A stretch of DNA of 64,000 nucleotides from Ardenticatenaceae bacterium. Lineage in GTDB: Bacteria; Chloroflexota; Anaerolineae; Promineifilales; Promineifilaceae. Below are positions 42,561 through 50,314 of this stretch, one piece after another. Under the pieces are notes generated by a model. The model worked only from the letters and a program-made list of their open reading frames with translations, was not told where the DNA came from and searched no databases. The stretch spans positions 62,001 to 126,000 of the forward strand of contig JACKBS010000008.1 in assembly GCA_020634435.1 (NCBI GenBank), in the 5' to 3' direction. Each line of letters starts with the position of its first letter. Position 1 is the stretch's first letter. Position numbers and translations under genes: made by a program.

Positions 42561-42717
42561 TCAAGCCACAGCGGGCACCGGGAGCAAAGAGGTTGGTTAA
42601 TGTCGGTGAGCACCACCTGGCATCTGGGTATAATGAAAATGGTGGCTGGCGGTTAGCGGCTCGTTTCCCTTCACCAGCCACTAACAACCAAAACCAGCCA
42701 CTAAAAAGGAGATCCTC

Positions 42718-43227
42718 ATGATCATTAAACCCAAAGTTGTGGAAGCGATGAACGCGCAAATCCAGAGCGAGTTTACGGCGTCGGCACAGTACGTGGCCAT
42801 TGCTGTCTATTTTGATGGCGAAACCTTGCCCGATCTGGCTAACTTTTTCTACCGCCAGGCTGAAGAAGAGCGGATGCACGCCATGAAATTTGTCCACTTC
42901 CTGCTCGAAGCCGGAGCCAAGCCGCTAATTCCAGGTCTGCCAGAAATGCGCAATGAGTTCGAGAGCGCCAGCGACGCGGTGCAGTTTGCCCTGGACCAGG
43001 AGGTCAAAGTGACCAACCAGATCAATAATCTGGTTTCCATTGCCGAGGCGGAGAAGGATTATGCCAGCATCCAGTTTTTGCAGTGGTTTGTGACGGAGCA
43101 GGTGGAAGAGGTCGATTCGATGACCACGCTGCTCAACACGATCAAACACGCGGGCGGGGCTCTGCTGCTGGTGGAAGATTTTGTTCGCCGCACCATGGCT
43201 GCCGGTGGCGAAGCGGCCGCTGAGTAA
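42718..43227 (+). CDS. ftnA: Non-heme ferritin
   Basis: A 169-residue iron-storage protein forming 24-subunit cages with ferroxidase activity. Iron ligands are visible: Glu18 in QSEFTASAQY, Glu51 and His54 in EEERMHAMKF, Glu near 94 in LDQEVKV, and the Q..E pair in FLQWFVTEQVEEV. An AGGAGATCCTC site precedes the ATG. No ACGGCCGT copy lies in the gene, as also seen for lon and tmRNA. Confidence 0.95.
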   Translation: MIIKPKVVEAMNAQIQSEFTASAQYVAIAVYFDGETLPDLANFFYRQAEEERMHAMKFVHFLLEAGAKPLIPGLPEMRNEFESASDAVQFALDQEVKVTNQINNLVSIAEAEKDYASIQFLQWFVTEQVEEVDSMTTLLNTIKHAGGALLLVEDFVRRTMAAGGEAAAE

Positions 43228-43235
43228 AATAAATT

Positions 43236-43325
43236 GCCAAACCTGACAGGTTTTCCAAGTATGGGGGAAAGAAGCTAGCTGAACCTTACTTGACAAGATC
43301 TGCCGTAAGCCTGTCAGGTTTTTAT
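43236..43325. repeat. 'cctgacaggttt' inverted repeats
   Basis: AAACCTGACAGGTTTT near 43238 and AAGCCTGTCAGGTTTTTA near 43306 are related palindromic units about 70 bp apart. The second, with its T run, could also act as a terminator for ferritin. Confidence 0.65.
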
Positions 43326-43337
43326 CGCATCAAAACA

Positions 43338-44237
43338 ATGATAGTACCTCCCCAACCTACCCCCGATTTTTACTGCACCGATTGGTCGCTGGTTATTGAT
43401 GAGCCGCTGGCGGGTACGGCCGTTTCTGGCAAAGTCTGGCTCTTTCTAGAGTACAACCAGCCGTGGACGGCCAAAGCCACCAGCGATAATAACCTGCCCC
43501 AGCTAGTGCAAGATTGGTTGGCGGAACAGGGTGGGTTAGTGAACGGCCGTCTCCAATTCATCAAGCAGCCGCGCGAGGGGCGCATGGATTGGGCGTTCTT
43601 CGTCGCCATTTTTGCCGACACCGGTTCCCGCGTCTATCGCTTTAATCTGGCCCGCTACGAGGACCTGTTTGGCCTGGATTTGCCCGCCATTGTCGCGGGT
43701 GAGGCTCGTTATGATGCCAATTGCACCACCGAGCCGGAAATCCTGGTCTGCACTAACGGCAAGCGGGACGTCTGCTGTGCCTTGCATGGCGTGGCGCTGC
43801 TGCGGGCGCTGGCCGCTGCCAACGCCCCTGGCCTGTGGGAAACGACCCACCTGGGTGGCCATCGTTTTGCGCCCACGCTGCTCACGTTGCCGGATGGGGT
43901 GAATTACGGCCGTATCCAGCGCGAAGATGTGCCCCAATTTCTCACCCATCTGCGAAATCGCACCCTTTGGCTGGACAAACTGCGTGGTCGTGTTTGTTAC
44001 GAACCAGTCGTGCAGGTGGCGGAACAATTTTTGCGGCAGGAAACGGCCGAATTCCACCTGGACGCCATCCAACACATCGCCACCCAAACCTTGTCCGCGG
44101 GTGTCTGGCAGGTGCAGTTCCAAACCCGCGCTGGCCAACAGCACAGCGTCACCGTCGAGGCTGCCAAGCCGCTGGTAACCTATCCCAGCTCCGGCTCACT
44201 GGTGCCCAAAAACGTCCCGCAGTTTCGCCCTGCGTAG
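43338..44237 (+). CDS. Sucrase/ferredoxin-like (thioredoxin-fold 2Fe-2S) protein
   Basis: A 299-residue protein of the Suc_Fer-like family. The key segment is CTNGKRDVCCALHG (about 152-165), followed by TTHLGGHRFAPTLLTLPDG, which supply Cys and His ligands for a probable 2Fe-2S cluster on a thioredoxin-like fold. The C-terminal part (about 210-299) is a small beta domain. The start is the ATG at 43338, since a longer reading would run into the cctgacagg repeat. Yeast relatives are linked to redox/drug tolerance; the bacterial role is unclear. It follows ferritin, so an iron or redox link is plausible but unproven. Confidence 0.82.
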   Translation: MIVPPQPTPDFYCTDWSLVIDEPLAGTAVSGKVWLFLEYNQPWTAKATSDNNLPQLVQDWLAEQGGLVNGRLQFIKQPREGRMDWAFFVAIFADTGSRVYRFNLARYEDLFGLDLPAIVAGEARYDANCTTEPEILVCTNGKRDVCCALHGVALLRALAAANAPGLWETTHLGGHRFAPTLLTLPDGVNYGRIQREDVPQFLTHLRNRTLWLDKLRGRVCYEPVVQVAEQFLRQETAEFHLDAIQHIATQTLSAGVWQVQFQTRAGQQHSVTVEAAKPLVTYPSSGSLVPKNVPQFRPA

Positions 44238-44498
44238 GGGCGGGAGGCGCGGGTTGTTCTTGCCGGTAGCAGAGGGCCTTGCCACCGCGCCGTCTCGCCC
44301 GGTACAACGACCAATGCGGGCGAGACAGGCGGGAGGTGAGGCACTGGTTAGAAGCAAAACTGTTTCCCGCCAGTCCCGCCCCTACGATAAGCACCAATTT
44401 GGGATGGCCGAATTTCCCCAAAAGTCCGCTTGACCCCTGGCGCACACTTTCAGACAATTAAGCCATCATTTAACTCTGCATTCCTGAGACCGTGAGCC
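44238..44498. other. Intergenic region with hairpin
   Basis: No gene is visible. GTCTCGCCC (44292-44300) pairs with GGGCGAGAC (44318-44326). The arms lie in a GC-rich stretch unlike the other repeat families. Confidence 0.5.
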
Positions 44499-45767
44499 AT
44501 GAAAACCATTCCCCTGTGGCAAGATGATTATCCCAGACCAGAGACCTTACCGGTGTCACTTCTACCGGAGTCGGTTGATGTAGCTATTGTCGGTGGTGGT
44601 TACACCGGGTTGACGGCCGCTTATTTTTTAGCCAAAAGTGGGGTAGAAACGGCCGTTCTCGAACAAGATCGCATCGGCTCAGGGGCCAGTTCCCGCAATG
44701 CAGGCATCGTCACCACCGGGTTCCGCCAGAGCCTGGCCAACTTATTTGACCTGCACGGCGAGGCGTTGGGGCGGCAGCTGTGGCAGGCGTCGCTGGAAGC
44801 GGTGGACCTGGTGGGCGAAATCGTGGCCGACGAGGGGATCGCCTGCGATTTTGCCCGGCGCGGCCATCTGACGCTGGCGGTTAAGCCTTCCCACTTCAAG
44901 TCGATGAAGGCGCTCGTGGCCTGGTCGGCCAGTGAGCTGGATTTTTCGCTGCAACTGCTTTCACCTGAGGAAACGGCAACGGCCGTTGGTTCCCCAACCT
45001 ACCACGGCGGCATGGTCAATGAGTGGAGCGCCAGCCTGCACCCAAGCAAATATTTGTACGGGCTGGCGGGGGCGGTGGCCCGGCAGGGTGGCCTGTTGTG
45101 CGAAAAAACGGCCGTTACCCGTCTGGAAAAATTCGCCCACGGTTTTTTGGTGCATACCAGCCAAGGCACGGTCAAAGCGCGCGAGGTGCTGTTGGCGACC
45201 AACGGCTACACGGGCAAGCTGGTGCGCTCCGTGCAGCGGCTGGTCTTCCCGATGAACAGCGTGGCCATCGTCACCGAACCGCTCACCCCGGCCCAGCAAA
45301 CCTACCTGAACCCAGACGGCCGTACCGCCCAGGATTCACGCTGGCTGCATCATTATTTTCGATTAACGCCAGACGGCCGTTTCCTGTTTGGCAGCCATCG
45401 TCACTGGCGGCTGGAGCAAGATTTGCTGGACTGCGCCGCCGCGCTGCGCCAGCAGATGGTGAAACGCTTTCCCCTTCTGGCTGATGTGCCGTTGGCTTAT
45501 GCCTGGGGTGGCAACCTGGGGCAGACGTTTGACCTGGTGCCGCACATCGGGCGGCTGAACGGGGTGCATTATGCTCTGGGTTACAGCGGGCAGGGCGTGG
45601 CCCTTTCCGCCTACCTCGGCCGCGAGGCGGGCCTGCTGCTCTCTGGCCAAAAGCGGACCAGCCCCTTTGTCGCCATCCAGCCCGTGACGCACTTTTATTA
45701 CCGAAGATACGGCCGTTTTGCCCCGCTGCTCAGCCACTACTATCGTTTCCTCGACTGGATTAGCTAA
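44499..45767 (+). CDS. FAD-dependent amine/amino-acid oxidoreductase (DAO family, PuuB-like)
   Basis: A 422-residue flavoprotein. The dinucleotide-binding motif VDVAIVGGGYTGLTAAYFLA lies at about 27-46, with the acidic residue in VLEQDRIGSGASSRNAGIV. The C-terminal GYSGQGVALSAYLGREAG contacts FAD. The substrate domain has HHYFRLTPDGRFLFGSHRHW, like gamma-glutamylputrescine and related amine oxidases. It probably oxidises a secondary amine or N-alkyl amino acid. No membrane segment is seen. It stands alone upstream of ssrA. Six ACGGCCGT copies lie in 1.27 kb, one of the densest genes here. Confidence 0.88.
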   Translation: MKTIPLWQDDYPRPETLPVSLLPESVDVAIVGGGYTGLTAAYFLAKSGVETAVLEQDRIGSGASSRNAGIVTTGFRQSLANLFDLHGEALGRQLWQASLEAVDLVGEIVADEGIACDFARRGHLTLAVKPSHFKSMKALVAWSASELDFSLQLLSPEETATAVGSPTYHGGMVNEWSASLHPSKYLYGLAGAVARQGGLLCEKTAVTRLEKFAHGFLVHTSQGTVKAREVLLATNGYTGKLVRSVQRLVFPMNSVAIVTEPLTPAQQTYLNPDGRTAQDSRWLHHYFRLTPDGRFLFGSHRHWRLEQDLLDCAAALRQQMVKRFPLLADVPLAYAWGGNLGQTFDLVPHIGRLNGVHYALGYSGQGVALSAYLGREAGLLLSGQKRTSPFVAIQPVTHFYYRRYGRFAPLLSHYYRFLDWIS

Positions 45768-45829
45768 TCAGCCCATTGTCGAGAACGGAAGTTCACCCCT
45801 TCACCTGGTCAAAACTAACGCGCTTCCAA

Positions 45830-45858
45830 TAGACGGCCGTTCCTCCATCTGTTATACT
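45830..45858 (+). promoter_or_regulatory. tmRNA promoter
   Basis: TAGACG at 45830-45835, a 17-bp spacer and TATACT at 45853-45858 place the start about 12 bp later, at the first base of tmRNA. The -35 box overlaps an ACGGCCGT copy. Confidence 0.65.
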
Positions 45859-45869
45859 TACATTCGTCT

Positions 45870-46282
45870 GGGGATGACTGGCTTCGACGGGGAAGGTTGG
45901 TCCTGGACTGCAAGCCGAGCACGCTTTACACCTCGTAAAACTGGAAGCAAACAATAAGTGCAAACACACGCACAAACTACAGCGCTATGCCTTTGGCCGC
46001 CTAATAACGGCTAAAAACTAGCGTGCGGCTTCCAAAGACGGAAGCTCCGTCTACCTCATTCGCTCGTTGGCCGGGTGAGTGTTAGGCGACATCAACGCCA
46101 ACGTGCTGCATCTCGACGCTGCTAGAGATGCTCAAGCGGCTCTTTCGGGAGTCAGCAGCTCGCTGTCAGCTGACCCAGTTGGTCGGGGCGCCTGTCAGCT
46201 AACCTAAATAGACCAACTAAGCTTGTAGACGTCTAGAGGTCGAATTTTTCGGACGCGGGTTCGATTCCCGCCATCTCCACCT
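45870..46282 (+). ncRNA. ssrA: Transfer-messenger RNA
   Basis: The 5' end GGGGATGACTGGCTTCGACG and the 3' end GGTTCGATTCCCGCCATCTC form the tRNA-Ala-like acceptor and T arm. The tag frame starts at GCA 45960 and reads ANTRTNYSAMPLAA followed by two TAA stops (46002-46007), a normal degradation tag ending LAA. The rest folds as pseudoknots. tmRNA rescues stalled ribosomes with SmpB. CCA is not encoded, so it must be added. A terminator follows directly. Confidence 0.97.
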
Positions 46283-46287
46283 CAAAC

Positions 46288-46331
46288 AAAAGCCGGATTT
46301 TGCGTTAACGCAGAATCCGGCTTTTCGTTTT
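46288..46331 (+). terminator. Rho-independent terminator of ssrA
   Basis: AAAGCCGGATT and AATCCGGCTTT pair, with an inner TGCGTTAACGCA palindrome, followed by a T-rich tail. It starts 6 bp after the tmRNA. Confidence 0.92.
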
Positions 46332-46384
46332 GTAGCCGCGCTTTCTTAGCGCGTAAGATCGGCGCGGAAAGAATCCGCGGCTAC
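46332..46384. repeat. Palindromic 'gtagccgcg.tttctt' repeat, copy 2
   Basis: GTAGCCGCGCTTTCTTAGCG faces GAAAGAATCCGCGGCTAC. It is related to 30283-30336. It abuts the end of the YwiC-like gene and supplies its stop codon region. Confidence 0.8.
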
Positions 46385-47202
46385 AAAAGGTATCCGGCGG
46401 CGATCAACACCCCGCTCAACAGCTCTACGCCCACTTCCTGGAAGCCAAACTTCTTGATGTTGTCGATGGGTCGTGCCTGCCGCACCGTCCAAAAAGCGCG
46501 CAGCAAAAAGCCGACAAAGGGCAGCACTGCCAGCCAGGGGATGAGACCGGCTACGGCCGTTCCGGCCACCACAACCAATCCCGCCACATGACTCCATAAC
46601 AAAGGCTGCCGGTTAAACGGCCGTTCGTGGGTGTCGGCAATGCGCTGGCGGACGTAAAAAACGCCAAGCACATTCTGTGCCGCCATCAAGCCCCACACCA
46701 ACCACACCGTCGGGTACGATTGGCCCAATGCGGCCAACATCGCTGCTGGAGCCATGAGCGCCAGCGCCGCTGCACCGATCAGCTCCATGCGCAGGGTGCG
46801 GGTGTTTTGCTGGCCGCGCGCTGCCTGTAAATACGCTAGCATGAGCGCGATAAATGGCAGCAGCAAGTAGACCATGAGGAAACGGCCGTACCACAGCAAT
46901 CCCACGCCGCACAGCAGCAAAATCCCGCCCAAACCCAGCAGCACACGTAGCGCCAATGGCTCATCGCTGCGACGACCCCGCCCCTGCCGTGCTCGCAGCC
47001 AGACGGTGGCTGGTTGGCGCAGCAGAAAGAAGGCCAACCCGCCTATCAACACCAACAGCACAGGAAAATTGAGCGTTTCGGCAACGGCCGTTCCGACCAA
47101 AAACGGCACCAGCAGCCAGCTCCAGGAGCCGTGCTCGGCGGGTAAAATCAATTGTTTGCGCAGGCGAAACGGCCGTTGCGTGTTATTCGTTGAATCAGAC
47201 AT
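46381..47202 (-). CDS. YwiC-like integral membrane protein
   Basis: A 273-residue membrane protein with about eight hydrophobic helices. The N-terminal QLILPAEHGSWSWLLVPFLVG (about 17-37) is the YwiC-family hallmark. The function is unknown in the family, but the genes tend to occur near nitrate/nitrite respiration or NO-response genes. Here it follows NnrS-like and cupin genes on the same strand with an 86-bp gap containing a repeat, which supports that setting. Confidence 0.82.
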   Translation of the reverse strand: MSDSTNNTQRPFRLRKQLILPAEHGSWSWLLVPFLVGTAVAETLNFPVLLVLIGGLAFFLLRQPATVWLRARQGRGRRSDEPLALRVLLGLGGILLLCGVGLLWYGRFLMVYLLLPFIALMLAYLQAARGQQNTRTLRMELIGAAALALMAPAAMLAALGQSYPTVWLVWGLMAAQNVLGVFYVRQRIADTHERPFNRQPLLWSHVAGLVVVAGTAVAGLIPWLAVLPFVGFLLRAFWTVRQARPIDNIKKFGFQEVGVELLSGVLIAAGYLL

Positions 47203-47218
47203 AGAATGTAGAAGAAAA

Positions 47219-47285
47219 GGACGCGGATAAACGCGGACGAGCGCGGATTAAAAAATTCCGCGTTCATCTGCGCTCGTCCGCGTCC
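47219..47285. repeat. Inverted repeat 'gacgcggataaacgcggacg', copy 1
   Basis: GGACGCGGATAAACGCGGAC and GCGCTCGTCCGCGTCC are opposed around an A/T centre. A second copy is at 60069-60145. It lies between the NnrS-like and YwiC-like genes. Confidence 0.8.
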
Positions 47286-47288
47286 AAC

Positions 47289-48377
47289 TCACGTTGGATT
47301 ATGATGCTGGTGGGCGGTGGCGGCCAGGTAGACCATCTGGCCCAAGAACCACAGGATGGCCACTGCGTTGAGCAGGCCGCCCCAGGCGCGCACCGGCTGC
47401 CAGCCGCCAACGTCGCCCAGGGCACGCAGCAGCAGCGCCAGGTGCAGGAAAATTGTCGGCCCGTACAAAATAGGGTGAAAGCGCACCTGGATGGGCAAAA
47501 TTGAGGGCAGGATGATCGGCGCGTGGGCAAAAATCATGCCAAAGACAAAGCCGACAAAGATGGCGTGCAGCATAAAGTCGTACAGCGGCCCGGCGATGGC
47601 CTGCCCTAGCGCCAGGGCCGCAATGCCGCCCACCAGCAGCCAGACGTAGCCCAGCAGCAGATTTAGGGCGATAAATCGGGTCAGTCCGGGACGGCGCACG
47701 GTGCGTCGGGCAATGTCGAAAACGGCCAGCCAAAGTGCCAGGGCAATCAGCCCCGCGCCGATGATCTTGGTGCCGTTGCTGCCCCACACCAGCACGGCAA
47801 ACAGCCCCACCATAAAGACGGTTACGGCGATGGTGAACAGGCGAATGGTCGTGCGCGTCGGGCGGGCCACCCGGCTCAGTTCCAGCCGCTCGCCGACGAT
47901 GGTGAGCACCAAAAAGCCCGCCCACCAGTACACCAGGCGGAAGATCGGCCAGCCGCTCAGCCAGAGGGCGTTGCCTACCAGCCAGCAAATCGCGCCTAGC
48001 CCCATCGTTACCGTGTAGCTGGCCGGGTGCTGGCGAATGATGTGGATAAATACGGCCGTTAACCCCACACTCCCCAAAAACAGCAGCCACTGCCCAGCGG
48101 GCATCAGCAGCCCTACTACCAGCCAGATTGCGCCAATGCCGCTCAGCACCGGCCCGAGGTAGGTCCACGGCCGTTTAATCGCCACGGCGCGTTCCAGGCT
48201 GATCAAGGTGCCCAAAAAGCCAGACACCATCAGCGGGCCGTGCAGCGAGGGCAGCAGCGGCTGCAAAGCGGGCCACTGCCAGCCAACGCGGATTAGCCCG
48301 GCCCACAGCGCAGCGAGCAGGGTAATGAGAACAGCAACCATCAAGGGCATTTGAACGGGGGCAATCTTTGCTTTCAT
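47289..48377 (-). CDS. NnrS-like multi-helix membrane protein
   Basis: A 362-residue membrane protein with about eleven or twelve hydrophobic helices. HGPLMVSGFLGTLISLERAVA (about 45-65) and FMLHAIFVGFVFGMIFAHAP (about 265-285) carry the conserved histidines expected of NnrS-type heme/NO-related proteins. The start is placed at 48377, one base after the stop of the cupin gene, because the 40 residues of the longer reading are Pro/Cys-rich and only overlap that gene. NnrS proteins protect against nitrosative stress; this copy is assigned by pattern only. Confidence 0.66.
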   Translation of the reverse strand: MKAKIAPVQMPLMVAVLITLLAALWAGLIRVGWQWPALQPLLPSLHGPLMVSGFLGTLISLERAVAIKRPWTYLGPVLSGIGAIWLVVGLLMPAGQWLLFLGSVGLTAVFIHIIRQHPASYTVTMGLGAICWLVGNALWLSGWPIFRLVYWWAGFLVLTIVGERLELSRVARPTRTTIRLFTIAVTVFMVGLFAVLVWGSNGTKIIGAGLIALALWLAVFDIARRTVRRPGLTRFIALNLLLGYVWLLVGGIAALALGQAIAGPLYDFMLHAIFVGFVFGMIFAHAPIILPSILPIQVRFHPILYGPTIFLHLALLLRALGDVGGWQPVRAWGGLLNAVAILWFLGQMVYLAATAHQHHNPT

Positions 48378-48378
48378 T

Positions 48379-48708
48379 TTACTTGGTGACGGTGAGGGTG
48401 AGCAGCATGGTAACGGCCGTTTTGGCCAAAACGCTGTGTGGTAAGTGGGCGGGCATCTGCACCCAGGTGCCTGCCTGGGCCTCGATGGTGTCTTCACCGA
48501 GGGTTAGCGTGGCTTCACCGCTTAAAAAATGGAGAGTGGCGGGAAAAGCGGCCGTATGTTCCGTCAGCTCTTCCCCGGCTGCAAAGCCAAACAGGGTGAC
48601 CTTCAGCAGATCATCGCTGTAAACCTTGCGGCTCACAATCGATTCCGCCGGGATTTCTGGCAGCAGCGCCGCTAAATTTTCAACAACTGCATAGGTTGGT
48701 TCGCTCAT
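48379..48708 (-). CDS. Small cupin protein
   Basis: A 109-residue single-domain cupin. GFAAGEELTEHTAAFPATLHFLSGEA carries the first metal motif (with His/Glu) and WVQMPAHLPHSVLAK the second. It probably binds a metal ion. A GGGAG site precedes the ATG. It is the first gene of a cupin, NnrS-like, YwiC-like unit; cupins of this size often accompany NO- or oxygen-responsive genes. Confidence 0.85.
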   Translation of the reverse strand: MSEPTYAVVENLAALLPEIPAESIVSRKVYSDDLLKVTLFGFAAGEELTEHTAAFPATLHFLSGEATLTLGEDTIEAQAGTWVQMPAHLPHSVLAKTAVTMLLTLTVTK

Positions 48709-49091
48709 CTTTTTTCTCCCAAAATTTGTTAAGCAGTCCTAATTTTAGCAGATGAGCGGGGAGATGACCTTGATGTCGAGCAATTTTGGGGAGTTGGGGG
48801 TGGGGGAACGGCCATACCCTAACACCATGTTCGCCGCAAATATTTACAATTTGGGTAGCAAAGAGACGAAAGCAACGCGGTCTGATGACAGGCCACAGTA
48901 CACGAAAGACCATCCCAAGCAGGGAGGACGTCCGTTTACTTACAATATTTATACTCGTCGAGATGATCGTTCTTGCCTAATCTCTTATGATTATACAAAA
49001 CCTCAACCTCTCGGCGGTATTCACCTTGTATCACCTTCATTTTGCTAGATAGCCTTTCACCACGTGATTCGTATTCTTTTGTTTTACATAG
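48709..49091. other. Intergenic, AT-rich, no supported gene
   Basis: A short plus-strand frame exists here but its composition and lack of a ribosome binding site make it unconvincing. From about 48830 the sequence turns AT-rich and stays so to about 50250, without a single ACGGCCGT. Confidence 0.5.
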
Positions 49092-49823
49092 CTAATTCGA
49101 AATGGATATATAGTCTAATGACAGATCACCGCGAATACGAAATTTATGAAGTCCCTGAAACTTCCATTCATCAGTTCCAAAGGTTTGCAAGACAGCATCC
49201 TCTAGATCAACTCGGAACAATAACCATTCGCCACCTATCATTGAAACAGGTTCAATGAATAATTGCCATTCATTTTGATCAATGAGCGTTGGTTGTCCTT
49301 TTCCAACCCTAAGCTTGATCCAACCAGTTGTATTCGAGCCATCATCTCGCTCAAGACTAACATAAGCATAAATAACGCCACCCTCTTCAAAATCTGCTAC
49401 AAATTCGACCATTCTTCCAAATTGGGTTGTTGCCAATCCAACATTATATTCCATACCATATTGGATAGGTGAAGTAATAGATATTGCACTCCCTACAAAT
49501 TGGTCAAAGATATGCTTAATGAGCAGTTTCTCCTCATCTGCCTCATCCTTACCTTCTACCATCACCCATCCGTGTTTAATAGGAGAGTCTTGGTAATCGA
49601 AATCTATCCTCTGAACTAAGGTTGGTGTGCTAGGATTGGCAACAATACTAGGCGGAGTTGCCGTGGCAACAGGGAGAGGAGTTTCTTTGCCTATTTGAGC
49701 GACCCTAATGGCTTGCCAGGCACCAATGATGGCAACTAATACTATTCCAACAGTAGCAATAATTTGTATCCATAGTGCTGTTTTCTGAATTGGTTTCTTG
49801 GAGATACGTTTTCTACTTGACAT
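49092..49823 (-). CDS. Hypothetical single-pass membrane-anchored protein
   Basis: A 243-residue protein. The basic N-terminus is followed by one transmembrane helix (about 17-40, LWIQIIATVGIVLVAIIGAW), a Thr/Pro-rich spacer (about 47-68) and an extracytoplasmic beta-rich domain of about 170 residues with alternating hydrophobics (MVEFVADFEEGGVIYAYVSL, GWIKLRVG). The shape suggests a jelly-roll or concanavalin-like carbohydrate-binding fold, but I cannot name a family. The gene is AT-richer than its neighbours and has no ACGGCCGT, so recent transfer is likely. Confidence 0.68.
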   Translation of the reverse strand: MSSRKRISKKPIQKTALWIQIIATVGIVLVAIIGAWQAIRVAQIGKETPLPVATATPPSIVANPSTPTLVQRIDFDYQDSPIKHGWVMVEGKDEADEEKLLIKHIFDQFVGSAISITSPIQYGMEYNVGLATTQFGRMVEFVADFEEGGVIYAYVSLERDDGSNTTGWIKLRVGKGQPTLIDQNEWQLFIEPVSMIGGEWLLFRVDLEDAVLQTFGTDEWKFQGLHKFRIRGDLSLDYISISN

Positions 49824-50118
49824 AGCAGTTTTTTAAGGGTCTAGAAATTTGTTAATAATTTTGGGCGGACTTCGATGGTCACCACCTTAGACATATTAGT
49901 CGGCAAACATGCAGGATCAACCTGCAAAATTATTGTTGTAGGGCGCATTTTGGAGCATGAATCTATAATTCTCAACCAATATCTACACATTTTGTGGGCA
50001 AAGCTTGATTTCTTGAGTTTATGCGGCACATCTATATTATAAACCTGCCAGAGTAAGCAAAAACGCGTACGAGCAGTATAAAACTTTCTGGGCTCTTTGA
50101 CAATCTGAGTTAGCTTAT

Positions 50119-50222
50119 AGCTTATTGGGTGTGATTAGTTTTTGTGTAACGCTAGAGAAGCTTACGCTGGACTCAAGTCTTGGCTCCTGACTCGTTACAC
50201 AACTTTTCATCACACCCTAGCT
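50119..50222. repeat. Imperfect inverted repeat of about 25 bp arms
   Basis: GGGTGTGATTAGTTTTTGTG plus TAACG on the left (50127-50151) matches the complement of CGTTACACAACTTTTCATCA plus CACCC on the right (50193-50217), with a spacer of about 41 bp. The size and structure resemble a tiny MITE or a stem of a structured RNA. Confidence 0.6.
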
Positions 50223-50251
50223 TATTTCCGCTGTCTATTAAAATAGCCTAC

Positions 50252-50292
50252 TGGAAAACAAAAGCGCCGCTGCCTGTTCAGGCAGCGGCGCT
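50252..50292 (-). terminator. Rho-independent terminator of lon
   Basis: A perfect 12-bp stem AGCGCCGCTGCC / GGCAGCGGCGCT with a six-nt loop. On the minus strand it is followed by TTTTGTTTT. Confidence 0.9.
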
Positions 50293-50314
50293 GGAATTGT
50301 GTCACATTTGCAGG

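Larger units (their letters stand above)
49824..50314. other. AT-rich intergenic region with a long imperfect inverted repeat
   Basis: No convincing gene in 491 bp; a 62-codon frame at 49841-50029 lacks support. The right part holds a 100-bp inverted repeat (50119-50222) and the lon terminator. Confidence 0.55.

Noticed and set aside
48752..49048. Plus-strand 98-codon frame in the gap after the cupin gene
   Set aside because: No ribosome binding site, no conserved pattern, overlaps a composition change; treated as intergenic.
49841..50029. Minus-strand 62-codon frame upstream of the hypothetical membrane protein
   Set aside because: Too short, no start signal and no family; might be a decayed gene but nothing supports it.
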